Source of the DNA: an uncultured Faecalibacterium sp.
GTDB taxonomy: Bacteria; Bacillota; Clostridia; Oscillospirales; Ruminococcaceae
DNA: 11,949 nt
NCBI GenBank assembly: GCA_934525735.1
Contig: CAKSZM010000060.1
Span: 1 to 11,949, forward strand
Direction: 5' to 3'
The notes under the pieces were generated by a model that saw only the letters and a list, made by a program, of their open reading frames with translations, was not told the DNA's origin and did no database searches. The translations under genes and the position numbers were made by a program. Positions 1-5,886 of this stretch are shown in pieces; position 1 is the stretch's first letter, and each line of letters begins with the position of its first letter.

Positions 1-491
1 CAATCCACGGCGCTGATCTTGTCCGGGCCAAGATAGCCCTTCTCAGAGCCGAACTCCTTGATAACGAGGTAGAGGGTATTGCTCTCCACCATCCGCTTGA
101 TGATGTTGTCAAAGTCGAACTTTGCCAGCACGTCCTGTGCGTTGGCAGAGAAGCCGGACAGGTAATCCCGGAAGTTGGACTCAATGTTGTCCGGGTCTGC
201 CAGTAGGGTCTCGAAGGTGAACCGGCTGGTGTTATAGAACTGGTAGCCGGAGGCTTTCTGCAAAAAGCCGTCGATGACCTGTAGCTTTTTCACCTTATCG
301 TAGGTGTCCAGCACTGCCTGATGGGTGGGCAGCAGGCAGTCATGGAACCGCTTTACCACGGTCATGGGCAGAATGACCAGACCGTACTCGTGGGGCTTGA
401 ACGGCCCCCGCAGCATATCGGCCACGTTCCAGATCATGGCGGCTTTTTCAGCAATATTGGCACCTACGGCGGTGATCTTATCGTTTGGCAT
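1..491 (-). CDS. hsdM: Type I restriction-modification methylase subunit HsdM, N-terminal part (runs off left edge)
   Basis: The first 163 codons of a minus-strand gene are present; the rest lies left of position 1. The translation begins MPNDKITAVGANIAEKAAMI and continues with a segment of the type 'IWNVADMLRGPFKPHEYG', then 'VILPMTVVKRFHDCL'. This is the classic N-terminal helical domain of HsdM (N-6 adenine methylases of type I systems). The SAM-binding and NPPF catalytic motifs come later in the family and are outside the window, so activity cannot be judged. The ATG at 489-491 is preceded by AAGGAG about 7 nt upstream and a promoter about 100 nt upstream. In such systems HsdM pairs with a specificity subunit HsdS and the nuclease HsdR, presumably to the left. 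Its position directly behind the altered 3' end of an rRNA methyltransferase gene suggests that it belongs to an inserted accessory region. Confidence 0.85.
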   Translation of the reverse strand, partial: MPNDKITAVGANIAEKAAMIWNVADMLRGPFKPHEYGLVILPMTVVKRFHDCLLPTHQAVLDTYDKVKKLQVIDGFLQKASGYQFYNTSRFTFETLLADPDNIESNFRDYLSGFSANAQDVLAKFDFDNIIKRMVESNTLYLVIKEFGSEKGYLGPDKISAVD

Positions 492-519
492 ACGTTGCTC
501 CTTATTTTTTGTGATGGGT

Positions 520-550
520 GGACATCCTGATTTTACAACAATGGGTGTCC
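520..550 (-). repeat. Inverted repeat in hsdM 5' leader
   Basis: GGACATCC (520-527) and GGGTGTCC (543-550) form an 8-bp inverted repeat with one mismatch and a 15-nt spacer. ATGGGTG is also repeated directly at 514-520 and 541-547. It lies between the hsdM promoter and start codon, so it could be an mRNA hairpin or an operator. No function is shown. Confidence 0.35.
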
Positions 551-599
551 GATAAATTGGATGGAAGGTTGCTTTTCCTGAAGAATGATCCTTGCGTCT

Positions 600-628
600 A
601 TTGTACCACGGATTTTGTAGAATGACTA
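600..628 (-). promoter_or_regulatory. Predicted sigma-A promoter of hsdM
   Basis: On the minus strand, TAGTCA (623-628) and TACAAT (600-605) are separated by exactly 17 nt. The -10 matches 5 of 6 consensus bases and the -35 matches 4 of 6. The expected start is near 593, giving a leader of about 100 nt. Confidence 0.6.
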
Positions 629-634
629 TATTTT

Positions 635-671
635 GCCAAAAAGAAATGCCCGCCTGAAAACCAGACGGACA
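635..671 (-). terminator. Rho-independent terminator of the rRNA methyltransferase gene
   Basis: A 10-bp stem (647-656 with 662-671, two G-U pairs in the RNA) with a 5-nt loop is followed on the minus strand by TTTCTTTTT. It starts 9 nt after the stop codon at 681-683, so it ends the araC-rlmD transcript before the hsdM promoter. Confidence 0.75.
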
Positions 672-680
672 TACTGTAAA

Positions 681-965
681 TCATATCATCTGAAAATGCC
701 GCAATGCCTCTACGATCGCATCCTCTTTCTCCTTCGGACACTGGGGCTGCTTCGTATTTTCGGACTTCGCCTTATGGTGGTTCTCTCGTACCTCCAGACC
801 GCATTTCTGCTTGACCTGCGAGATATACAGGGAAGATACCTTCAGTCCAGTTTGTTCCAACACGCGGGCTTTGATTTCAGAATAAGTCGCACCCTTTTGC
901 AATCCTGAAGTGTCTATGCCCTCCAAGGAGAACTCTACACGGACTTTTTTGGAGTCGATCTCACC
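681..965 (-). other. Low-GC C-terminal extension of RlmD; possible mobile-element-derived gene end
   Basis: Codons 456-549 of the methyltransferase lie beyond the normal end of the family. Counting by hand, 721-960 is about 49% GC, while 1021-1260 within the enzyme body is about 71%. The tail starts GEIDSKKVRVEFSLEGID and contains 'LKVSSLYISQVKQKCGLE' and 'KQPQCPKEKEDAIVEALRHF'. From memory, very similar tails occur on RumA homologues of many gut Firmicutes, and rumA is a known insertion site for integrative elements in Gram-positive bacteria. I infer that the tail was brought by an element inserted at the 'HVECV' codons. The other junction would be left of the window, so this is unproven. 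Confidence 0.55.
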
Positions 966-2330
966 CTTGGAAAGTGCAATGACACATTCCACATGCTTCG
1001 TCCTCGGGAACAGATCCACCGGCTGCACCTTTTCGGCGTGATACCCGTTCTGCTCCAGCCAGGCCGCGTCTCTGGCGGCGGTGGCGGGGTTGCAGCTGAC
1101 ATAAACCACCCGGCGGGGGGCCATGCGTACCACGGCGGAGAGGGTGGCCTCGTCGCAGCCCTTGCGGGGCGGGTCCAGCATCACCACGTCCGGGTGCAGC
1201 CCCTCGGCGGCAAGCCGGGCGGCCGCCTGTCCGGCGTCGGCGCAGAAAAAGCGGCTCTTTGCGGCCACAGCATCCCCCATGCGGGCGGCATTGGCCTTGG
1301 CACTTTCGATGGCTTCGGGCACGATCTCCACACCCACCAGCTCCCGGCAATGCTCCGCCATGGACAGGCCGATGGTGCCCATGCCGCAGTAGAGATCCAG
1401 CAGCGTGTCGTCCGGGGTGAGCCGGGCGTAGTCTGCGGCAACGCCGTACAGCCGCTCGGCGGCGGCTGTGTTGACCTGATAGAACGAAAGCGGCCCCAGC
1501 TGCACCGGCACGCCGCACAGGGTGTCCTCAATAAAGCCCGGGCCGTACAGGGTGCGGGTCTCGGCGCCGAGGATGACGTTGGTGTTTTTGCTGTTGACGT
1601 TGAGCAGGATGGTTGCAATGCCTGCAAACTGCTCCCGAAGCCGGGCGCACAGCTCTTCGGCGTGGGGGAGCTTCGGGCAGGTGCAGACCAGGCACACCAT
1701 GATCTGTCCGCTGTGGTAGCCCCGCCGCAGGAAAATGTGCCGCACCAGCCCCTTGCCGGAAGTTTCGTCGTAAGGCTGGATGCCCTTTTCGGCAAAGAAG
1801 GCGCACAGCGCGTTGCCGATGTCGTTCAGCACGCCGGGCTGCAGGCGGCAGTCCGGGCAGGGAACGATACGGTGGGTGCGGCCTGCGTAGAAACCGATGC
1901 AGGGCTTTCCGTTTTTGTTCAACCCCACCGGGAATTGAACCTTGTTGCGGTAGCGGTCGGTTTCCGGCGAGGGCAGAATGGGCAGCACCGGCACTTCCAG
2001 CCCGCCGATGCGCGCAAAGGCATCGGCCACGTTCTCCTGCTTGGCGCGCAGCTCGGCTTCATAGCTCAGGTGGCGCAGGCTGCAGCCGCCGCAGGGGCCG
2101 GCCACGGTGCAGTCCGCCGGGATGCGGTCGGGCGAGGGGGCAAGCACCTCGTCCAGAATGCCGAAGGCGTAGCGCTTGCAGTCCTTGACGATGCGCACCC
2201 GGGCTTCGTCGCCGGGGGCAGCGCCTGGAATGAACACCGCTTCACCGTCCGGGCTGTGGGCCACGCCGCTGCCGTCGCTGGACAGCCGCTCGATACGCAG
2301 GGTGAGGAGTTGGTTCTTCTGTAGGGGCAT
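681..2330 (-). CDS. rlmD: 23S rRNA (uracil-5-)-methyltransferase, RlmD/RumA (TrmA) family, with extra C-terminal domain
   Basis: This SAM-dependent enzyme methylates C5 of a uracil in 23S rRNA (U1939 in the RumA family; some Firmicutes homologues act on two sites, so the exact target is uncertain). A TRAM RNA-binding domain spans about residues 5-65. The iron-sulfur cysteines are C74, C80 and C83 (CX5CX2C), plus C158 or C161. The SAM motif DLYCGMGTIG is at 312-321, DPPRKG at 386-391, the catalytic cysteine in VSCNP at C413, and the general-base glutamate in HVECV at E448. Family members usually end just after this point (about 430-460 aa). This protein continues to 549 with a 94-residue basic tail of clearly lower GC content. 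The ATG at 2328-2330 has AGGAG 7 nt upstream, overlapping the TAA of the upstream araC gene, so the two are probably translationally coupled. Confidence 0.93.
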   Translation of the reverse strand: MPLQKNQLLTLRIERLSSDGSGVAHSPDGEAVFIPGAAPGDEARVRIVKDCKRYAFGILDEVLAPSPDRIPADCTVAGPCGGCSLRHLSYEAELRAKQENVADAFARIGGLEVPVLPILPSPETDRYRNKVQFPVGLNKNGKPCIGFYAGRTHRIVPCPDCRLQPGVLNDIGNALCAFFAEKGIQPYDETSGKGLVRHIFLRRGYHSGQIMVCLVCTCPKLPHAEELCARLREQFAGIATILLNVNSKNTNVILGAETRTLYGPGFIEDTLCGVPVQLGPLSFYQVNTAAAERLYGVAADYARLTPDDTLLDLYCGMGTIGLSMAEHCRELVGVEIVPEAIESAKANAARMGDAVAAKSRFFCADAGQAAARLAAEGLHPDVVMLDPPRKGCDEATLSAVVRMAPRRVVYVSCNPATAARDAAWLEQNGYHAEKVQPVDLFPRTKHVECVIALSKGEIDSKKVRVEFSLEGIDTSGLQKGATYSEIKARVLEQTGLKVSSLYISQVKQKCGLEVRENHHKAKSENTKQPQCPKEKEDAIVEALRHFQMI

Positions 2331-2342
2331 GGGAAATCTCCT

Positions 2343-3209
2343 TTACGGGTGAGCTTCGGGTGCGGGTGCAGCGGATGAGTCGGCCTGAGAGGCGAAATAC
2401 TTGCTCGGCGGCACGCCCTTGGCGCGCTTGAACACCCGCGAGAAATAGAACTGATCGAAGAAGCCCACCGACACGGCCACCTCGGCAATGGAAAGGTTGC
2501 CCGCCCGCAGCAGCTTGCAGGCTTCGTTGATGCGGTATTCGGTGAGATAGTCGATGGGGCTTTTGCCCACGTTAAGCATGAACACCCGGTACAGGTGGCT
2601 GCGGGAAACACCCACGCTCTTTGCCACATCATCGATGGAAATATCGTGGGAGTAGTTGAACTGGATGTACTTGATGGCGTTGAGCACATACTGGCTGGAG
2701 GAGGAAGTCGTGTGGGGCTTGCCGACGCTGGTCTCCTTCATCAATGCTGCGATGAACAGATACAGATAGCCCACCATGGCGGCTTCGTCCTGCGGCTGCA
2801 GCCCGCGGGAGGAGTAGATGTTGGCCAGCGCGGTGCGCATGGCTTCGGGGTCCTGTGCGCGGTGGACGGGGGAGTCGTCGGCAAAGGGGAGCTGGGCGGA
2901 CAGCTTATGAGCGCAGGCTCCGTTGAAGCCCACCCAGCTGTACTCCCACGGCTGCTGTTCGTCGGCAGTGTAGCGGATAAGCTGATTGGGCCGCGCAAAG
3001 AACAGATCGCCCGCGCTGACCTCCCAGGTGCGGCCGCCTACCTCGAACACGCCCTTGCCGGACAGTACAAGGTGGATGAGGTAGTGGTCGCGGATGCCGG
3101 GGCCCCAGGTCTGGCCGGGGGCGCACCGCTCGATGCCGCAGTTGAAGATGGACAGCTCGATGTTATTGGTGTAGTTCTGCTTGAAGGATTGCTTATAAAC
3201 GTCTGGCAT
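2343..3209 (-). CDS. AraC-family transcriptional regulator (cupin sensor plus double HTH)
   Basis: This 288-residue protein has the usual AraC length. A cupin-like ligand domain lies in roughly residues 20-95 ('HYLIHLVLSGKGVFEVGG' at 42-59 and 'AGDLFFARPNQLIRY' at 66-80). A linker precedes a C-terminal DNA-binding domain with two helix-turn-helix units, at about 190-211 ('SIDDVAKSVGVSRSHLYRVF') and 239-260, including the family signature around 'SVGFFDQFYFSRVFKRAKG'. The layout resembles sugar-responsive activators of the MsmR/RafR type. It is divergent from galactokinase across a 208-bp shared control region, so regulation of galK by galactose or an alpha-galactoside is likely but inferred. 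The downstream rRNA methyltransferase starts 12 nt after its TAA and is probably co-transcribed. The gene may regulate itself: a perfect inverted repeat covers its -10 box. Confidence 0.9.
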   Translation of the reverse strand: MPDVYKQSFKQNYTNNIELSIFNCGIERCAPGQTWGPGIRDHYLIHLVLSGKGVFEVGGRTWEVSAGDLFFARPNQLIRYTADEQQPWEYSWVGFNGACAHKLSAQLPFADDSPVHRAQDPEAMRTALANIYSSRGLQPQDEAAMVGYLYLFIAALMKETSVGKPHTTSSSSQYVLNAIKYIQFNYSHDISIDDVAKSVGVSRSHLYRVFMLNVGKSPIDYLTEYRINEACKLLRAGNLSIAEVAVSVGFFDQFYFSRVFKRAKGVPPSKYFASQADSSAAPAPEAHP

Positions 3210-3233
3210 AGATGTTTTTCCTCCGTTGTGTCA

Positions 3234-3261
3234 CATTCTGCACCCAGTATACCACAGAATG
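3234..3261. promoter_or_regulatory. Perfect inverted repeat over the araC -10 box; candidate operator
   Basis: CATTCTG (3234-3240) and CAGAATG (3255-3261) are perfect 7-bp complementary arms with a 14-nt spacer. The araC -10 element (3246-3251) lies between them. A protein bound here would block araC transcription, fitting autoregulation. Which protein binds is unknown; AraC proteins more often use direct repeats. Confidence 0.5.
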
Positions 3262-3275
3262 CCCCGCAAATTCAA
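3246..3275 (-). promoter_or_regulatory. Predicted promoter of araC-rlmD
   Basis: On the minus strand, TTGAAT (3270-3275) is 18 nt from TATACT (3246-3251), which is preceded by TGG, giving an extended -10 (TGn). The leader to the araC ATG at 3209 is about 30 nt. Confidence 0.65.
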
Positions 3276-3336
3276 CAAAAGTACATCTTATTCTTTGAGC
3301 CGGACGCCAAAATTCGCGTGATTTTTACGATAGAAA

Positions 3337-3365
3337 TTGCAAAAAGCATACGGATGGATTACAAT
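3337..3365 (+). promoter_or_regulatory. Predicted promoter of galK
   Basis: TTGCAA (3337-3342) and TACAAT (3360-3365) are separated by 17 nt. The start would be near 3372, about 45 nt before the chosen galK ATG. The -35 is imperfect (4 of 6), fitting a promoter helped by an AraC-type activator bound just upstream. Confidence 0.6.
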
Positions 3366-3404
3366 AGGCATAACAAACCGACAAAATACCGCGGCAGGAT
3401 TTCG

Positions 3405-3411
3405 AGGAGGG
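3405..3411 (+). promoter_or_regulatory. galK ribosome binding site that sets the start
   Basis: AGGAGGG lies 6 nt before the ATG at 3418-3420. The reading frame is open further upstream from a TTG at 3337, but that TTG is the -35 box of the promoter and has no SD sequence, so 3418 is the real start. Confidence 0.8.
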
Positions 3412-3417
3412 ATCGGG

Positions 3418-4713
3418 ATGGCGACCAGTGCATTTCTCCACCGGCAGATCGCGCAGGGTGCGTGGGACGACAAACTCCGGGCGCTGTACGGCAGCGACCC
3501 GGCAGAGCTGGCACGGCAGCGGGCGCGCTACTGCGCCGCGCTGGAACAGTTCGAGGCGTATTTCGGCCCAGGGCGGCAGGTGGAGATCTACTCGGCTCCC
3601 GGCCGTGCAGAGCTGGGCGGCAACCACACCGATCACCAGCACGGCTATGGCCTTGCAGCGGCGGTGACGCTGGATCTTGTGGCCGTGGCTGCCCGCAATG
3701 AGGACGGTTATGTGCGGGTCAAGTCCCGGGGGTTCAACAAGCTGGACGTCATCGACCTGACGGTTGCCGGCCCGCAGGAGGGTGAGGGCACCCATTCAGC
3801 CAGCCTCATCCGCGGCATCGCCGAAGGATTCCGTGCGGCGGGGTGCAGCGTGGGAGGTTTCGACGCCTACACTGCCAGCGATGTGCTGCGGGGGTCGGGG
3901 CTTTCCAGCTCGGCGGCCTTCGAGATGGGCATGGCGGCGGTGTGGAACGGCCTGTACGGCTGCGGCCTTGCCCCGGCGGAGCTTGCAAAGCTCTGCCAGT
4001 ATGCCGAGAACATCTACTTCGGCAAGCCCAGCGGCCTGCTGGATCAGCTGACCAGCGCGGTGGGCGGGGTGATCTTTGCGGACTTTGCCGACCCGGCAGC
4101 CCCGCAGATCGAAAAGATCCACGCCGACGGCCTGCTGCCGGAGGGCATGAGTCTGTGCGTCACCGACACCCGGGGCAGCCACAGCGAACTGACCGGCGAG
4201 TTTGCGGCCATCCGGCAGGAGATGGAGCAGGTGGCAGCCTGCCTTGGCAAACAGGTGCTGGGGCAGGTGAGGGAAGCGGACTTCTGGCAGGCGCTGCCCG
4301 CCCTGCGCGCGGCCTGCGGCGACCGCGCCGTGCTGCGGGCCATCCATTATTTTGAGGAGAATGCCCGGGCGCTGGCGCAGCGCAATGCCCTGCAGCAAAA
4401 GCAGTTTGCCGCCTTCGCCCGGCTGGTGCTGGAAAGCGGCCGCGCGTCCTTTGCGCTGTGCCAGAACGTCTACTGCGCCGCCGATGTGCGGCATCAGGGG
4501 CTTTCGGTGGCGCTGGCGCTGAGCCAGAGCATCCTGCAGGGCAGCGCCGGGGCGTGGCGGATGCAGGGCGGCGGCTTTGCGGGCACCATTCAGGCCTATG
4601 TGCCCCGCAGCCTGCTGGCGCGCTACCACGACCAGATCGAGCGGGTGTTCGGCGCGGGCAGCTGCTACATCCTGCGCCTGCGGGAGCAGGGCGCGGTGAG
4701 AGTAGGAAAGTGA
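3418..4713 (+). CDS. galK: Galactokinase (GHMP kinase family)
   Basis: The enzyme phosphorylates alpha-D-galactose with ATP to galactose-1-phosphate, the entry to the Leloir pathway, in the cytoplasm. The 431-residue protein carries the three GHMP signatures: the galactokinase motif PGRAELGGNHTDHQHG at 61-76 (equivalent to the PGR-x-N-x-IGEHTDY motif of E. coli GalK), the ATP-binding GSGLSSSAAFE at 159-169, and the C-terminal QGGGFAGTI at 383-391. The catalytic aspartate is probably D209 in GLLDQ. Unlike E. coli GalK it reads AELGGNHTDHQ, a variant I associate with clostridial galactokinases. N-acetylgalactosamine or another sugar as substrate cannot be excluded from sequence alone. It stands alone, with no galT or galE adjacent, and is divergent from an AraC regulator. 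Transcription stops at the hairpin immediately after the stop codon. Confidence 0.9.
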   Translation: MATSAFLHRQIAQGAWDDKLRALYGSDPAELARQRARYCAALEQFEAYFGPGRQVEIYSAPGRAELGGNHTDHQHGYGLAAAVTLDLVAVAARNEDGYVRVKSRGFNKLDVIDLTVAGPQEGEGTHSASLIRGIAEGFRAAGCSVGGFDAYTASDVLRGSGLSSSAAFEMGMAAVWNGLYGCGLAPAELAKLCQYAENIYFGKPSGLLDQLTSAVGGVIFADFADPAAPQIEKIHADGLLPEGMSLCVTDTRGSHSELTGEFAAIRQEMEQVAACLGKQVLGQVREADFWQALPALRAACGDRAVLRAIHYFEENARALAQRNALQQKQFAAFARLVLESGRASFALCQNVYCAADVRHQGLSVALALSQSILQGSAGAWRMQGGGFAGTIQAYVPRSLLARYHDQIERVFGAGSCYILRLREQGAVRVGK

Positions 4714-4715
4714 AT

Positions 4716-4753
4716 AAAAAAGCTGCTGCACAAGGCTGTGCAGCAGCTTTTTT
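4716..4753. terminator. Bidirectional rho-independent terminator between galK and the GG-leader operon
   Basis: A perfect 17-bp inverted repeat (4716-4732 with 4737-4753) has a 4-nt loop AGGC. Its arms begin with six A and end with six T, so it gives a G/C-rich stem and U-tract in both directions. It lies 2 nt after the galK stop and 17 nt after the stop of the convergent 107-residue protein. Confidence 0.93.
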
Positions 4754-4770
4754 GTTGCGAGACAAGGGGC

Positions 4771-5094
4771 TCAGCCGGCCTGATCGTCCTTTTTCCATGC
4801 GGAAGAAAGGAACTGCATCATGTCGCTGCCTTCCCGCGAAAAGTGAAGTTTGTCGGAAAACTTGTTATACAGGTTCATGCCGAAGTTGAAACCGGCACTG
4901 GCCACATTGAGCAGCAGCCGGGGCACGAAGGTGAACGAGAGCGAGATCAGGCCGCCGCCGAAGAAGAAATCATCCAGCCGCAAATTGTCGAAAAACGCAT
5001 CCAGCGCGTCGCTCAGCGGCCCGCCGCCGGAAATGCCGGCCTGCTCCGCGTCCGAGAGAACAGCATAAGAGTGAGGCATCTGAAGATCTTTCAT
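4771..5094 (-). CDS. Small double-glycine-leader secreted protein, partner of the MAM-like protein
   Basis: A 107-residue protein I do not recognise as a named family. Residues 6-24 (MPHSYAVLSDAEQAGISGG) form a double-glycine leader of the kind removed by C39-peptidase ABC exporters (PCAT). Cleavage after G24 would leave an 83-residue core. This leader matches the neighbour's leader at 8 of 19 positions (P, YAV, S, E, GG) plus conservative changes, though the cores differ. The core has an acidic aromatic stretch (DAFFDNLRLDDFFFGGG, 32-48), a hydrophobic segment around 49-75, and a charged tail ending in KKDDQAG. The ATG at 5092-5094 is preceded by AAAGGAG at 10 nt, the same motif and spacing as in the gene 44 nt upstream, so they form one operon. 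A bacteriocin-like or host-active secreted protein is possible; the role is unknown. Confidence 0.75.
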   Translation of the reverse strand: MKDLQMPHSYAVLSDAEQAGISGGGPLSDALDAFFDNLRLDDFFFGGGLISLSFTFVPRLLLNVASAGFNFGMNLYNKFSDKLHFSREGSDMMQFLSSAWKKDDQAG

Positions 5095-5138
5095 ACAAAA
5101 ACGACTCCTTTCTCACATAGTCACAAGAAGATCACAGA

Positions 5139-5606
5139 TCAGGCAGCAGCCTGGGTGCTCTGTGCAGTCTGCGCACCGCTGAAGTCCGGCATGGGGTTGA
5201 CGATGGAGTCAAACAGGCTCTTGATCATCGTGTAAGCAGAATAGATCTGTGCGCCGAGGTAGACACCGGCCATGCCTGTTACGCCGATGGTCGCGATCTT
5301 GCCCCAGGTAGTCTCCTGTTTGCCCCATACATGCAGGACGGTGCCGCGCAGGGACAGGCCGTTGCTCAGACCGGACTGGAGCAGATTGACAACATAACTG
5401 TACGAAGCGCTGAACATGTAGGCTGCAGCGTTGGTCAGAACATTGCTGCAGAAGGTCAGGAACTGATCGGTATCAAGGGTGAACTCATAGCCAAAGGCCC
5501 GCCCTAAGGTGATTGTAGAACCGCCCTCCAGATAGGTCATTTCCTCTTCGGAGATAACGGCATAGGCTGCCGGCAGCTGCATCGTTGTCTGATAGGGATG
5601 ATCCAT
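5139..5606 (-). CDS. MAM-like double-glycine-leader protein (Faecalibacterium anti-inflammatory protein family)
   Basis: The 155-residue protein has a leader LPAAYAVISEEEMTYLEGG at residues 11-29, followed by a 126-residue hydrophobic, Gly/Ala/Ser-rich core. From memory, MAM of F. prausnitzii (about 15 kDa) starts with MPANYSVIAENEMTYVNGG, so the leader is plainly the same type. The core also shares features such as an 'ETTWGKIATIG' stretch (98-108) comparable to 'NTTWKEVGNIG' in MAM. MAM-derived peptides have been reported to damp NF-kB signalling and colitis. A GG leader implies export and cleavage by a C39-peptidase ABC transporter, leaving a secreted or surface protein. Hydrophobic stretches lie near 50-76 and 104-125. 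The start at 5604-5606 is chosen for AAAGGAG 10 nt upstream; M9 has no SD sequence. It is first in a two-gene operon. Whether this is a MAM orthologue or a paralogue is not decided by the window. Confidence 0.8.
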   Translation of the reverse strand: MDHPYQTTMQLPAAYAVISEEEMTYLEGGSTITLGRAFGYEFTLDTDQFLTFCSNVLTNAAAYMFSASYSYVVNLLQSGLSNGLSLRGTVLHVWGKQETTWGKIATIGVTGMAGVYLGAQIYSAYTMIKSLFDSIVNPMPDFSGAQTAQSTQAAA

Positions 5607-5664
5607 GATGGAAAAACTCCTTTCGCTCGAAAAGCCTGCCAAAAGCAGACTCTATACTATTTGA

Positions 5665-5693
5665 ATTGTAGCATAACTGCATAAAAATAACAA
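5665..5693 (-). promoter_or_regulatory. Predicted promoter of the MAM-like operon
   Basis: On the minus strand, TTGTTA (5688-5693) and TACAAT (5665-5670) are separated by 17 nt. The -10 is preceded by TGC, an extended -10. Transcription would start near 5658, giving a leader of about 50 nt. The surrounding sequence is AT-rich, unlike the flanking genes. Confidence 0.7.
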
Positions 5694-5810
5694 GAGAGCA
5701 GCCGATCAAATTTGATGATACATTTGTGAACGAATTGTGTATGCCTGGAAGCAAAACAACGGCAGAGGGCGGATATGCGGCCGAAACGGCTGTGAAAAAA
5801 GGTTGCAGAA

Positions 5811-5861
5811 CAAAAACACCCGCAGCATCGCTTCCGGAAGCCGGGAACGGCGCTGCGGGTG
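5811..5861 (-). terminator. Terminator of the maltodextrin operon (after malQ)
   Basis: On the minus strand a perfect 10-bp stem, CACCCGCAGC (5852-5861) with GCTGCGGGTG (5817-5826), encloses a 25-nt loop that can itself fold (CTTCCGGAAG). It is followed by TTTTTGTT and lies 25 nt after the malQ stop codon. Confidence 0.85.
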
Positions 5862-5886
5862 AAGGTAAGGGGAGAAAATGCGGGAA

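Noticed and set aside
993..2324. Long plus-strand open frame (443 codons)
   Set aside because: It is antisense to the rRNA methyltransferase, which has every family motif. The frame is low-complexity and rich in Gly, Ala and His, as expected from a GC-rich shadow, with no SD sequence.
3337..3417. Extended galK start at TTG 3337
   Set aside because: The TTG is the -35 box of the galK promoter and has no SD sequence; the ATG at 3418 has AGGAGGG at 6 nt.
5607..5642. Longer N-terminus for the MAM-like protein (12 extra residues from a non-ATG start)
   Set aside because: The extra stretch overlaps the AAAGGAG ribosome binding site of the ATG at 5606 and the family leader begins after that ATG.
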